A DNA stretch of 26,069 nucleotides from DAOTUB01 sp034437455 (GCA_034437455.1 DAOTUB010000313.1:1-26069), one strand, 5' to 3'. Shown: positions 7,623-16,598, counted from the first letter of the stretch. The notes: generated by a model from the sequence alone, not told the origin. Made by a program: numbers and translations.

Positions 7623-9017
7623 ATGAGCGAACCACGTTCCGCCCCGGCGCCGGAGAGATCCCCACAGGCCAAAGCAGCACGGCCGCGTGGACTATTGATC
7701 GTGTCCATCATTGGTGGCACACTTCTGTTGTTCGTTGCCCTGGCCCTGATTCTCTTTCTGGGATTGCAAAGTCTGTTCTCCCAGGAGGAAGAGGCCAACC
7801 CCGGCATCCCGCTTGAGGTCGTCAAACTCACACCTACCGTCATCACCTCTCCCCTCCCGCCTCCTCAAACAACTTGTGAGACGATTATCAGCAGCGGAGA
7901 CGTAGAAGTCGCCGTATCGCTTCCCGTCTCGCTCACGGTGAAAGGCGAGATATTTCCCGTCGCGGCGGTCGTGTCCGAGGAAGAAGGATGGACCTATCCA
8001 GCGGATCGCTCAGGGGCAGCCGCATGGTTGTGCGGCACCGTGATTAACTACGTCCTGGCGCTGGAACCGACGCCCGATAACGAGGCGCTATTGACTGCGC
8101 TGATGCCAGGAGACGAGATTGCCCTGAAACTCTCCAACGGCACGGCGCTTTCTTTCCGGTTTGTCGAACGGCGAGAAGCGGCTGTCGGCGAAACAAGTGC
8201 CCTCGAACAGAAGCGCCCCCGCTTGACGTTGATCCTGGACAAGGACGGCGTCCGGCAGATTGCAACAGCCGATTACGCCGCTGATGTCGAGCAGATCGAG
8301 CCTCCCTCATCAGAGACGCTGGCCTACCCCGGCCAGACAGTGCGCGTGGATGACGCACGGGTGATGGTTATCAGGGGGCATGCCGAGCGCGGCGCGCCTG
8401 ACCTTTCACCCGGAACGATGTACTACCTGGTCGAGTTCTCGGTCGAAAACGTGGGCGACGCGCCGCTGGACGCCGACGCCTTCACCATGCAATTAAAGAA
8501 TGGTATCGAGACCCCGTATCTTCCCTCCCCCGCAGCCAGCGCCGCCGGGGAGCATGGCCCACTCAGCGGACCCATCGAGCCGGGCGCCACGGTGCAGGGT
8601 ACCGCCGGTTATCTGGTACCCGATCCGCTTGCCGGTCCCACGCTCCTGTGGACCTTTACCCCTCGGCCCGGGTCGGAGGCGCGGGCTAACGTGAGCATCC
8701 CTTACGAAACAGAGGTGAAGCCGGCGCCAGCAACCCACACCGAGATCACGATAGTAGACGCCTTCCTCGACGGCGAAATGCTGATGATCGAGGGAGAGAT
8801 ACGAAATACAGGAGGCAGTCCAGTCACGGTGGAGATCGGCGATATCAGCCTCTCCTCCAGCGCAGGGATGAGCGCCTTACAATCGGCAGCTCCCCAGCTT
8901 CCCTGGGTCATTCAGCCGGGTCAGACACAGGTCATTGAGCTCCAATACCCCAAGCCAGACGCTTCAGCCGCGCTGTTGGAGCTACTGGGACATTCTTTCG
9001 AGATTGGGGGGTTGTAG
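7623..9017 (+). CDS. Membrane-anchored extracellular protein with DUF4352-like domain
   Basis: 464 residues. A short cytoplasmic, Pro/Ala/Arg-rich N-terminus is followed by one transmembrane helix (about residues 25-50, GLLIVSIIGGTLLLFVALAL) and a long outer part. Roughly 75-220 is an unrecognised beta-rich module. Roughly 235-370 has the pattern of DUF4352-type immunoglobulin-like domains (conserved MYYLVEFSVENVGDAPLDAD, then FTMQLKNG). The last 100 residues form another Ig-like module (IEGEIRNTGGSPVTVEIGDI…IQPGQTQVIEL). It sits 21 nt after the secreted PPC-like protein and before a terminator, so the pair probably acts together at the cell surface. Specific function unknown. No clear ribosome site is visible. 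Confidence 0.75.
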   Translation: MSEPRSAPAPERSPQAKAARPRGLLIVSIIGGTLLLFVALALILFLGLQSLFSQEEEANPGIPLEVVKLTPTVITSPLPPPQTTCETIISSGDVEVAVSLPVSLTVKGEIFPVAAVVSEEEGWTYPADRSGAAAWLCGTVINYVLALEPTPDNEALLTALMPGDEIALKLSNGTALSFRFVERREAAVGETSALEQKRPRLTLILDKDGVRQIATADYAADVEQIEPPSSETLAYPGQTVRVDDARVMVIRGHAERGAPDLSPGTMYYLVEFSVENVGDAPLDADAFTMQLKNGIETPYLPSPAASAAGEHGPLSGPIEPGATVQGTAGYLVPDPLAGPTLLWTFTPRPGSEARANVSIPYETEVKPAPATHTEITIVDAFLDGEMLMIEGEIRNTGGSPVTVEIGDISLSSSAGMSALQSAAPQLPWVIQPGQTQVIELQYPKPDASAALLELLGHSFEIGGL

Positions 9018-9068
9018 AACAGCGGATTACAGGACAATGCCGCTGAACCAGCGACGGATTTTTTGGGG

Positions 9069-9092
9069 GCCGGGCCTCAAGCCCGGCTTTTT
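9069..9092 (+). terminator. Rho-independent terminator after the secreted-protein pair
   Basis: Perfect 7-bp stem GCCGGGC (9069-9075) / GCCCGGC (9081-9087), 5-nt loop, then TTTTT (9088-9092). It lies 52 bp after the stop at 9017 and immediately before the end of the convergent ribF gene. On the minus strand the stem is followed by C and A, so it is one-directional as an intrinsic terminator. Confidence 0.85.
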
Positions 9093-9098
9093 CGTATG

Positions 9099-10025
9099 TT
9101 ATCTGCTCAAAATGATCCGGGCATGCGCAATGTCCTGCTGGATCTGTGCGATCAATGCGTCGGGGGTAGGAAAAGCCCGCTCGCCTCGCAAGCGTGCGAT
9201 AACATCGAGCGCCAGTACGCGACCGTAGAGATCGCCGTCGCAGAGATCGAGCAGGTGAGCCTCGACGGCCAGCGTCTGCTCGTTAAACGTGGGGCGGGTT
9301 CCGACGTTAACCACTGCTGGGTACGACTGCCCCGGTTGCTCGGTGTGCGCCAGGCAAGCATAGACCCCCTTGGCAGGGATCAATCTGTCGGGCGGAATGG
9401 ACAAGTTGGCGGTAGGGATCCCCATGCTGCGCCCCACCTCACGCCCCTGAATGACGACTCCAGACAATCGGTAGGGACGGCCCAGGCAACCGGTCGCCTC
9501 GGGGATGTCCCCCGTCTTTAACGCCTCTCGCACGCGGCTGCTGCGTATCGCTTTCCCATTCCACATCAGCGCCTCGACGACGTGCACAGAAAAGCCCCGC
9601 TCGGCCCCCAGTCGCCGCAAAAACGGGATGTCTCCTTCGCGCCGATGGCCAAACGCAAAATCAGGCCCGATCCACAGCTCGGCCAGTCGCAGATGGCGGA
9701 GCAATCTCTCGGCGAAATCCGTGGCCGGGATGCGAGCGGTGGCCTCGGTGAAAGGGAAAATGACCAACGTGTCAAGTCCCAGCGCCGCCAGCAACTCGAT
9801 CCGCTCCTCCACGGATGTCAGTAGAGGCAGAGGTTCGCTGCTCAGCACGACCGCCGGGTGAGGGGTGAAGGTGATGGCAGCAGCAGCGTTGCCCGTCGAA
9901 TGAGCCGCCTCCACCATCCGGTTGATGAGCCGCTGGTGCGCCCGATGCACGCCGTCAAAGACGCCTACGGTCACATAAGAGCGTGAGGTGGAATGAATGT
10001 GCGCCAGATCGTGGATGATACGCAT
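9099..10025 (-). CDS. ribF: Bifunctional riboflavin kinase / FAD synthetase
   Basis: 308 residues, normal length. The N-terminal nucleotidyltransferase half has GVFDGVHRAH (21-30), FTPHP and an ISSTxxR-like IRSSRVR. The C-terminal flavokinase half has GIPTANL, the NVGTRPTFN block and E-HLLD. It makes FMN from riboflavin and FAD from FMN in the cytoplasm. The HxGH nucleotide-binding signature reads HRAH, with Ala for Gly. Last gene of the nusA operon; its ATG lies 3 nt after the truB stop. No intrinsic terminator is visible on its own strand before the convergent gene. Confidence 0.95.
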   Translation of the reverse strand: MRIIHDLAHIHSTSRSYVTVGVFDGVHRAHQRLINRMVEAAHSTGNAAAAITFTPHPAVVLSSEPLPLLTSVEERIELLAALGLDTLVIFPFTEATARIPATDFAERLLRHLRLAELWIGPDFAFGHRREGDIPFLRRLGAERGFSVHVVEALMWNGKAIRSSRVREALKTGDIPEATGCLGRPYRLSGVVIQGREVGRSMGIPTANLSIPPDRLIPAKGVYACLAHTEQPGQSYPAVVNVGTRPTFNEQTLAVEAHLLDLCDGDLYGRVLALDVIARLRGERAFPTPDALIAQIQQDIAHARIILSR

Positions 10026-10028
10026 GGA

Positions 10029-10976
10029 TCAAGACCTCGATGTTTCAAGCTCAGGACGCCACGGGCGGAACACCTTGCGAGGTCGCCAGACATTGCCCGC
10101 CGGGTCGTAGACCGCGACGGCCAGAAAAGTCCCGCCTGGTCCATAGACCCGGGCCAGATTTGCCGTCTGCCCTTCGTCATACTTACGCCGCGCTGTGAAC
10201 GGAGTGGCGGTGTCCGCAATCGCCTGTCCTGAGCAAATTCTTCGCGCTGCGTCTGCGTCCAGGCGCAGTGAGGGGAAGCGGTCGGTAAGCGCCGTGTCCA
10301 TCGGATGCAGCAGGTCAGGCCAGCGGTTCTCCTCCGCCGCATGGGTCAGCTCTTCCAGTGTGATGGCGTCCTCCAGGCAAAAGTCACTGCTGGCCAGACG
10401 GGTCAATCCTGCGACACAGGCTCCACAACCGAGCATCTGTCCCAGGTCGTGGGCCAGCGCCCGCACGTAGGTCCCCGGTGAGCAGACCATTTCCAACGTG
10501 CACTCTGGAGGCTTCCACCGGGTCAGTTCGAGGCGGAAAAACTCGACCGGGCGCGGCGCGCGCTCGACCTCGACGCCCTGGCGGGCCAGCCGGTGAAGCG
10601 GTGTGCCCCGATACTTGAGCGCCGAAACCATTGGCGGGACCTGGTCGATCCGTCCCCGGAAATGTGCCAACGCAGCCTCGACCTGAGCGCGACTCACCTC
10701 GACGGGTACTTTTGCTACGATCTGCCCTTCGATGTCGTATGTGTCGGTTGTGACCCCCAGTCGCACGTGGGCGCGATACGTCTTCCGCCCGGTCATCAGG
10801 TACTCGGACACGCGGGTGGCCTGCCCGATGCACAAGAGCAACACGCCAGTCGCCAGTGGATCGAGTGTGCCGGCGTGGCCCACGCGGCGAACGCCGGTCA
10901 AAACACGGACGCGAATCACAACGTCGTGAGAGGTCAGGCCGCGGGGCTTGTCGAGGTTGAGGATTCCATCAGGCAT
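10029..10976 (-). CDS. truB: tRNA pseudouridine-55 synthase
   Basis: 315 residues from ATG 10976. It starts MPDGILNLDKPRGLTSHDVV, the standard TruB opening, and has RVGHAGTLDPLATGVL with catalytic Asp39. Later blocks such as YRAHVRLGVTTDTYDIEG and CSPGTYVRALAHDLG are typical. It converts U55 of the T-loop in tRNAs to pseudouridine. The frame is open to a TTG at 11012, which would add 12 residues absent from the family. Gaps are 42 nt to the nrnA stop upstream and 3 nt to ribF downstream. Confidence 0.95.
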   Translation of the reverse strand: MPDGILNLDKPRGLTSHDVVIRVRVLTGVRRVGHAGTLDPLATGVLLLCIGQATRVSEYLMTGRKTYRAHVRLGVTTDTYDIEGQIVAKVPVEVSRAQVEAALAHFRGRIDQVPPMVSALKYRGTPLHRLARQGVEVERAPRPVEFFRLELTRWKPPECTLEMVCSPGTYVRALAHDLGQMLGCGACVAGLTRLASSDFCLEDAITLEELTHAAEENRWPDLLHPMDTALTDRFPSLRLDADAARRICSGQAIADTATPFTARRKYDEGQTANLARVYGPGGTFLAVAVYDPAGNVWRPRKVFRPWRPELETSRS

Positions 10977-11018
10977 TTTGGTAGAAAAGGCATTTGCGCC
11001 CTGAAAAATCAAAATGCA

Positions 11019-12047
11019 TCAGGCGCGTTCTTGGCGCTGGCGGGCCAGATCGGCGTAGAGCGCGGTCAGAAAGCGCTCCTGGGCCTCTTCCAATGGTCCC
11101 GAGATCGTGCAGCCAGAGGCAAGGGCGTGACCACCGCCGCCGAATTGGAGCGCTACTTGCGCCACGTCAAAGCCGGGCATGGCGCGCAACCCCACCTCGA
11201 TGCGGCCATCCTCGCGCTCATTGAATACCACTGCCACGTCGGCGTCGGCGGCGCTGGCGAGGAAACTGACCAGTCCAGTGTCGCTGTTGCTTATAAAATC
11301 CACCGCGCGCCGCATCGCCAGGGGGATGCTGGTCCAGATCACACCGTTCGTGAGATGTAACCGAGACAGCGCCGCCCCCCACAGCCGGAGCGCGCCGGTG
11401 GGGCGGCGATCCAGGGTATGTTGAGCGATGTAGGGCAGCGAAGCGCCAGCCTTCATCAGCCGCAGCGCCGCATCTATCACGTGGGGCGTGACGTTGCTCG
11501 TGCGAAAGCCCCGGGTGTCGGTGACGAGACCGGTCAACAGACAAGTAGCCAGTTTGGCGTCCATGGGAACGGTCATGTATTCCAACAACTGCAACACGAT
11601 CTCTGTAGTGGAAGCAGCCTGGTGATCCACCAGGTTCACGTCGCCAAAATTCAAATTGGTCAGGTGGTGATCGATGTTGATCAGGGGATGGTTGCTGAAC
11701 CCCGGCGTCTCTGGAAAGTGACCGAGTCGTCTCAGATCGGAGCAATCGAGGGAGATGACGAGATCGAAAAGATCGTTGGCCTCCTGTACGATCGTTTCGA
11801 CGCCGGGGAGAAAGTTGAAGCGGGCGGGGATGGGATCCGGACAGGCCAGGATCGGCTCGCGTCCCATCTGCCACAAGGCCCGTCCTAGCCCCGTCAGGCT
11901 GCCGATGGCATCGCCGTCGGGGGCGACGTGACAGATCAGTAGAGGGTGGCGAGCCGCCTGGATCCGCTGGTTCGCTTGCTCTAAACGCGCTTTTTCAAGG
12001 CTCGCTTGTTCCAAGCGCATCCGTTTCAGCGTCGTCTTCTTTGTCAC
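11019..12047 (-). CDS. nrnA: DHH-family bifunctional oligoribonuclease / pAp phosphatase (NrnA-like)
   Basis: 342 residues. The DHH phosphoesterase motifs are in order: HVAPDGDAIGS (40-50), the DCSD at 101-104, IDHH (125-128), GLVTDTRGFR, and the DHHA1 motif GGGGHALASG near residue 300. NrnA degrades nano-RNA and 3'-phosphoadenosine 5'-phosphate. It occupies the usual place between rbfA and truB. The chosen GTG start (12047, AGGA four bases upstream) overlaps rbfA by 53 nt; an in-frame ATG at 12020 would shorten the overlap to 26 nt and remove a charged, repetitive N-terminus (LEQASLEKARLEQAN is partly retained). The true start is undecided. Confidence 0.92.
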   Translation of the reverse strand: MTKKTTLKRMRLEQASLEKARLEQANQRIQAARHPLLICHVAPDGDAIGSLTGLGRALWQMGREPILACPDPIPARFNFLPGVETIVQEANDLFDLVISLDCSDLRRLGHFPETPGFSNHPLINIDHHLTNLNFGDVNLVDHQAASTTEIVLQLLEYMTVPMDAKLATCLLTGLVTDTRGFRTSNVTPHVIDAALRLMKAGASLPYIAQHTLDRRPTGALRLWGAALSRLHLTNGVIWTSIPLAMRRAVDFISNSDTGLVSFLASAADADVAVVFNEREDGRIEVGLRAMPGFDVAQVALQFGGGGHALASGCTISGPLEEAQERFLTALYADLARQRQERA

Positions 12048-12387
12048 CGAGTCCTAACTCATCGAGGATGTTCGCGATATGTTCACCATGCTCCACAGAG
12101 GGATCGTAGTGAAAGACCAATTCCGGGGTATTGCGCAGCCGCAGCCGCCCCCCCAATTCGTGCCGCAGCCAACTGGCCGCGCCCTCCAGGCCGTCCTGGG
12201 CCTCGGTGCGCGCGTCGCCTCCGCCCAACAGATTATAGTACACATCGGCGCGGGCTGCATCCGGTGTGATCTCCACGCCGGTGATGTTGACCATCTGCAA
12301 GCGCGGGTCGCTGACCTTGCGTCTCAAAATATCCGTCAGGTGAGTGAGGATCAATCCAGAGACGCGACGCTGATACTTTTTGCTCAT
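11995..12387 (-). CDS. rbfA: 30S ribosome-binding factor A
   Basis: 130 residues, starting MSKKYQRRVSGLI. It carries the family core of a single KH-like fold: LTDILRRKVSDPRLQMVNITGVEITPD, then ADVYYNLLG, and R-TPELVFHYDPSVEHGEHI near the end. It has a short acidic C-terminal tail. RbfA binds the 16S 5' helix region during late 30S maturation and cold adaptation. Its ATG overlaps the infB stop (ATGA), so the genes are translationally coupled. The frame is open further upstream, but that part is antisense to nothing recognisable and lies inside infB. Confidence 0.95.
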   Translation of the reverse strand: MSKKYQRRVSGLILTHLTDILRRKVSDPRLQMVNITGVEITPDAARADVYYNLLGGGDARTEAQDGLEGAASWLRHELGGRLRLRNTPELVFHYDPSVEHGEHIANILDELGLGDKEDDAETDALGTSEP

Positions 12388-14225
12388 GTGACTTCTTGTT
12401 GCTCCTTCACGTAGAACCGGATCACGTCGCCCGGGGCAAAATCCCCAAAATCCACCAACCCCACGCCACACTCGAATCCTCTGCGCACCTCACGCACGTC
12501 CTGCTTGAAACGTTTGAGCGAGGAGACGAACCCATCGTACAGTTGATGCCCATTCCGCAAGACCCGCGCGCGGGAGTTGCGCCGGGCTTCGCCCTGGCGA
12601 ATGTAACATCCGGCCACCGCGCCGACGCCGGGGATATTGAAGGTGTCTCGCACCTCCGCCTCGCCGATCGTCACGTCCACGTACACCGGTTCCAGCAACC
12701 CTTTGAGCGCCTTGTCCACCTCTTCCACCAGTTTGTAGATGATGTCGTAGGTGCGAATTTCCACGCCCTCGTTATCTGCCAGACGGCGAGCGGCCACGTC
12801 TGGCCGCACCTGAAAGCCAACGACGATCGCGTCGGAGGCGATGGCCAGGGTCACGTCCGATTTGTTTATGTTGCCCGCAGCGGCGTGCAGAATGTTGACC
12901 TCCAGATCCTCGTCACCCAGTTGCTTGAGTGAATCCACGATCGGCTCGATGGAACCTTGAACGTCCGTCTTGATGATAAGATTGAGTTCCTTGACCTGTC
13001 CGGCCTGGATGCGGCTGGCAAAGTCATCGAGGGTAAAGGTCTGGACGGGGGCGGCGGCGCTGGCGGCCTGGGCATCTGCACGCTCGGAGACGATCTCTCG
13101 CGCAGTGCGGCTGTCGGGGACCACCTCAAAGATCTCTCCTGCCTCAGGCACGCTGGAGAGCCCCAGGATCAGCGCGGGCGTCGAGGGCCTTGCTTCTTCA
13201 ATGGGACGCCCGGTCTCGTCGAGCATCTGGCGCACGCGACCATGCGTCAGGCCTGCTACGATGTCATCGCCCACGCGCAACGTGCCATTCTGAACCAGAA
13301 CCGTGGCGGTCGCGCCACGCTCGCGATCCAATCGCCCCTCCAGCACCGTGCCCATCGCGGGCCGGTCGGGATTGGCCTCGATCTCGACGGATTCGACGAC
13401 GAGCAGAATAGCATCCAATAGATCTTCGAGGCCCGTTTTTTCTTTTGCCGAAACAGGGATGCAGAGGGTCTCTCCTCCCCAATCATCGGGAACCAGGTCC
13501 TGCTCAGATAACTGTTGTTTCGCCCTTTCGACCTGGGCGGTGCGCTTATCGATCTTGTTGAGAGCCACGACGATAGGGACGCGGGCAGCGCGGGCGTGGT
13601 TGATGGCTTCTACAGTCTGGGGCATCACGCCGTCGTCCGCAGCTACGACCAGCACCGCGATGTCGGTGGTATGGGCCCCGCGAGCGCGCATGGCAGTGAA
13701 CGCCTCGTGGCCGGGCGTGTCAATAAATGTGATCAATTGCCCATCGCGTTCGATCTGGTAAGCTCCAATGTGTTGGGTGATCCCTCCTACCTCGGTGGCC
13801 AACACGTCGGTGTGACGGATGGTGTCCAGCAACGAGGTCTTGCCATGATCCACGTGGCCCAGGATAGTGACCACCGGGGGGCGACGTTCGAGTTTGGTCG
13901 GATCTTCGTCGGCGTAGAAACGCTCCCAAAGGCGCGTGGGACCCTCTTCTTCGACGACTTGTTCATCAATGTCGAGGGCTTCCCTTTTCGGCTCAAAACC
14001 CATCTCCTGGGCTACGATGGCGGCCGTTTCATAGTCGATCTGCTGATTGATGTTCGCCATCACGCCGGCGACCATCAACGCCTTGATCACGTCAATGGGG
14101 CTGACGTTCATCCGCTCAGCCAACTGGCGCACAGCCAAAAAGTCCGGGATCTCGACGATGCGTTCTTCCTGTGCTTTTGTCTTTGCCGAATCATTTTTCG
14201 GTAAAGACGTCGTTTTCTCATTCAT
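12384..14225 (-). CDS. infB: Translation initiation factor IF-2 (short form)
   Basis: 613 residues, a compact IF-2 with only a brief N-terminal segment. One IF2_N-like module (about 22-75) is followed directly by the GTPase domain: GHVDHGKT (123-130), GGITQHIGAY, DTPGHEAF and NKID. Domains II-IV follow, including TDVQGSIEPI and the C-terminal initiator-tRNA-binding domain (GDVIRFYVKEQQEV). IF-2 delivers fMet-tRNA to the 30S and promotes 50S joining. It starts one base after the rnpM stop (TGAGATG) with GGGAGC/GGTTGAG ahead, and its stop overlaps the rbfA start. Confidence 0.97.
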   Translation of the reverse strand: MNEKTTSLPKNDSAKTKAQEERIVEIPDFLAVRQLAERMNVSPIDVIKALMVAGVMANINQQIDYETAAIVAQEMGFEPKREALDIDEQVVEEEGPTRLWERFYADEDPTKLERRPPVVTILGHVDHGKTSLLDTIRHTDVLATEVGGITQHIGAYQIERDGQLITFIDTPGHEAFTAMRARGAHTTDIAVLVVAADDGVMPQTVEAINHARAARVPIVVALNKIDKRTAQVERAKQQLSEQDLVPDDWGGETLCIPVSAKEKTGLEDLLDAILLVVESVEIEANPDRPAMGTVLEGRLDRERGATATVLVQNGTLRVGDDIVAGLTHGRVRQMLDETGRPIEEARPSTPALILGLSSVPEAGEIFEVVPDSRTAREIVSERADAQAASAAAPVQTFTLDDFASRIQAGQVKELNLIIKTDVQGSIEPIVDSLKQLGDEDLEVNILHAAAGNINKSDVTLAIASDAIVVGFQVRPDVAARRLADNEGVEIRTYDIIYKLVEEVDKALKGLLEPVYVDVTIGEAEVRDTFNIPGVGAVAGCYIRQGEARRNSRARVLRNGHQLYDGFVSSLKRFKQDVREVRRGFECGVGLVDFGDFAPGDVIRFYVKEQQEVT

Positions 14226-14226
14226 C

Positions 14227-14553
14227 TCAACCTGCTCCCTTCACTGCTTTCTTGTCTTGTTCGGACCTTTGGTGCAATTCTTCCGCATACTCTTGCAACC
14301 GGCTTTTGGTTTCAGAAGTCAACGATATCTTTAGCACGCGCTCCAGTTGCCGCTTTGCCAGTGCCGTCTCCCAGCACTCGCGCCGAGGGCAGAGATACGC
14401 TCCTCGCCCACTCCGCTTGCCTGTCTCGTCCACCATCACAGCGCCCTCGGGGGTGCGCACGATGCGAACCAGTTCCCGTTTGGGCCGCACGGCGTGACAG
14501 GCGATACAGGTTCGCTTTGGAATGTGCTTGCGCCGCTGCGATCGTTTGCTCAT
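14227..14553 (-). CDS. rnpM: RNase P modulator RnpM (YlxR, DUF448)
   Basis: 108 residues. It matches the YlxR family across its length: RTCIACHAVRPKRELVRIVR near the N-terminus, then VDETGKRSGRGAYLCP and the ECW…A…L.RVL tail. YlxR is a small nucleic-acid-binding protein of the nusA operon, reported to modulate RNase P in Bacillus; the same role here is by family. The gene lies 4 nt after nusA and 1 nt before infB with no visible ribosome site, so it probably depends on translational coupling. The C-terminus is charged and longer than average by a few residues. Confidence 0.93.
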   Translation of the reverse strand: MSKRSQRRKHIPKRTCIACHAVRPKRELVRIVRTPEGAVMVDETGKRSGRGAYLCPRRECWETALAKRQLERVLKISLTSETKSRLQEYAEELHQRSEQDKKAVKGAG

Positions 14554-14557
14554 GCTA

Positions 14558-16474
14558 TCAATAATCCGTATAATGCCGCCAATCCTCGGTACCTTCGTCG
14601 CTCCGCTTGCGGCGGCGACGGGCGATAAGCTCGCCGGTCTCTTCGTCGTAGACGAGCTGTCTGCGACGTTCTCGCTCTCGCTTGAGCTTTTCTTCGCGAT
14701 CTAGCTCCTCCTCTTGTTCTCCAAACAAGAAGGACGGGATCTCCGGTTCCTCAGGCGCTTCTTCCTCAACAACGCTTTCTTCAGGCGATTCTGCGGCCTC
14801 CGGCTCTTCGACCTCTTCCTCAACCTCGGCAGCGGCCTCCAACTCGGCCTCTGCTGCCGCCTCTTTCTCGGCAGCGACAACGACTTTTTCCTCTACCACT
14901 TCTGCCGCCACTTTTTCCTCGACGATGGCCTCGGCAGGAACGGGTTCCTCGGCCTCCGTCAGCGCCAATGCCTCGATGCCCTGGTTGATCTCTTCAAATG
15001 ACTTGGGGCCGATGCCCGGCAGTGCCAGTATCCCCTCATCGCCCTCGACGGCCAATCGCTCCAGTACATCGCCAGCCGTTTCCACCCCTGATTGCTCCAG
15101 GCAGTTCAGGACGCGGGTGCTGAGGCCGATGTCGGCCAGAGGAATTTCGAACGCCTGGGCTGGGATCTGTTTGCGAGCCGCCTCGAGGGCCGCCTGTTGA
15201 GCCATTTCCTTCCTGATTTGTTTCTCCCGCTCGGCCCGGCGAACCGAAGCATAGTGTTCCCAGACAGTTTCCACCACCTGGCGCACCGCGAGCAACTCTT
15301 CGCCGGTATACGGTAGATTTTCTTGATGCCGCTGCAGGATACCGGCGACGGTGGGAACGATTTCCGCGACCAGGCCCAGGCTAGGCAGCACGTCAGGGTC
15401 TTTGTTGATCCGCTGCAGTGCCCAGGTGGCGGCTTCGGTGGCTCCTTGAATATCAATGCGATAGTCGCTCAGTTTGGCCGCTAATCTGGCGTTCTGCCCC
15501 GCGCGCCCGATCGCCAGCGAGAGTTGATCGTCAGGCACAACGACGCTGGCGGCCTTTCTACCACCGGATTCTTCGTCCACTCGCACGCTCAACACTTGGG
15601 CTGGACTGAGCGCCTTGGCAATGAAGGTGGCGGCGTTCGGGCTCCATTCAATGACGTCGATCTTTTCTCCACCCAGCTCGTTGACGATGGACTTGATGCG
15701 CACCCCCCGCATGCCGACGCATGCCCCTACCGGATCCACACCAGGCTGACGAGCGGCCACGGCGATCTTGGAGCGGGAGCCAGCCTCGCGGGCGATGGCC
15801 TTGATTTCAACCGTGCCGTTGAAAATCTCGGGTACCTCCAGTTCCAGGAGACGGCGCAACATCTTGGGATGGCTGCGTGAGAGGACGATCTTGGGTCCCT
15901 GGCTGGTATTGCGGACCTCGAGCACGTACGCTCGCAGACGTTGGTGAAGGTGATAACGCTCGCCGGACATCTGCTGGCTGCGCGGCAAGATCGCCTCCAC
16001 GCTTCCCAGGTTCAGCATCACCACTTTTGATTTGATGCTCTGCACGATGCCGTGAACGATCTCTCCTTCCTGTTCGGCGTAGCGCACGTACTGTGCATCC
16101 CGCTCCGCTTCGCGAATGCGTTGCAAGATCACCTGTTTGGCGGTCTGCGCCGCGATGCGGCCAAAGTCCGAGGGGGTATCCTCTATCACCAACACATCTC
16201 CCACCTGAATGTCGGGCTGGATCGCGCGTCCCTTTGCCAGTCCCACTTCCTGATAGGGGTCGGCGACTTTTTCCACCACCTGCTTTTCGACGAAAATGTG
16301 CGCTTCCCCGGTAGCGGGGTCGATCTTGGCCATCACGTTTCCAGGTGCTTTGCTATCTACGTTACGGCGGTAAGCAGAGACGAGCGCCGTCTCGATCGCC
16401 TCGAGAACGACCTCCCTGGGCAACCCACGGTCGCTACAGATTTCGTTAAACGCCAACAAGAACTCCGACTTCAT
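14558..16474 (-). CDS. nusA: Transcription termination/antitermination factor NusA with long acidic tail
   Basis: 638 residues. Domains in order: N-terminal RNA-polymerase-binding domain (1 to about 125), S1 domain (about 130-200), and KH1 and KH2 (about 200-350, with GACVGMRGVRIKSIVNELGGEKIDVIEWS and LAIGRAGQNARLAAKL). A linker then leads to one helix-hairpin-helix module (about 455-510, ILALPGIGPKSFEEI). The last 120 residues are a Glu/Ala-rich acidic stretch ending in a basic patch (REKLKRERERRR… RRRRKR). That tail is unusual and resembles neither the E. coli acidic repeats nor the short Bacillus end. The ATG 16474 has GGGAGAAGG just upstream (plus 16478-16486). First gene of the operon. 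Confidence 0.95.
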   Translation of the reverse strand: MKSEFLLAFNEICSDRGLPREVVLEAIETALVSAYRRNVDSKAPGNVMAKIDPATGEAHIFVEKQVVEKVADPYQEVGLAKGRAIQPDIQVGDVLVIEDTPSDFGRIAAQTAKQVILQRIREAERDAQYVRYAEQEGEIVHGIVQSIKSKVVMLNLGSVEAILPRSQQMSGERYHLHQRLRAYVLEVRNTSQGPKIVLSRSHPKMLRRLLELEVPEIFNGTVEIKAIAREAGSRSKIAVAARQPGVDPVGACVGMRGVRIKSIVNELGGEKIDVIEWSPNAATFIAKALSPAQVLSVRVDEESGGRKAASVVVPDDQLSLAIGRAGQNARLAAKLSDYRIDIQGATEAATWALQRINKDPDVLPSLGLVAEIVPTVAGILQRHQENLPYTGEELLAVRQVVETVWEHYASVRRAEREKQIRKEMAQQAALEAARKQIPAQAFEIPLADIGLSTRVLNCLEQSGVETAGDVLERLAVEGDEGILALPGIGPKSFEEINQGIEALALTEAEEPVPAEAIVEEKVAAEVVEEKVVVAAEKEAAAEAELEAAAEVEEEVEEPEAAESPEESVVEEEAPEEPEIPSFLFGEQEEELDREEKLKRERERRRQLVYDEETGELIARRRRKRSDEGTEDWRHYTDY

Positions 16475-16491
16475 CGCCCTTCTCCCGCCTG

Positions 16492-16598
16492 CGGGGTCTG
16501 TCCCCGTCCAGGCTACAAACTAGATTCGATTGCACCAAAGTGACCGTATATGAAGAAAAGTGGGACTGGCCCACTTCTCGGCGTTGCGACTATACGGT
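16492..16598 (-). promoter_or_regulatory. Structured 5' leader of the nusA operon
   Basis: The predicted transcript begins near 16596. Its first bases form an outer 8-bp perfect stem, ACCGTATA / TATACGGT (plus 16543-16550 with 16591-16598). This encloses a second hairpin AAGTGGG / CCCACTT (16558-16564 with 16570-16576, 5-nt loop), which in the RNA is followed by UUCUUCAU. A third hairpin, CGGGG-loop-CCCCG (16492-16506), lies just before the ribosome-binding sequence. The middle hairpin plus U-rich run could attenuate transcription. Autoregulation of nusA operons is known in other bacteria, but here it is inferred. Confidence 0.5.

Noticed and set aside
10977..11012. TTG start 12 codons upstream for truB
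   Set aside because: The family N-terminus begins at the ATG 10976, and no ribosome site supports the TTG.
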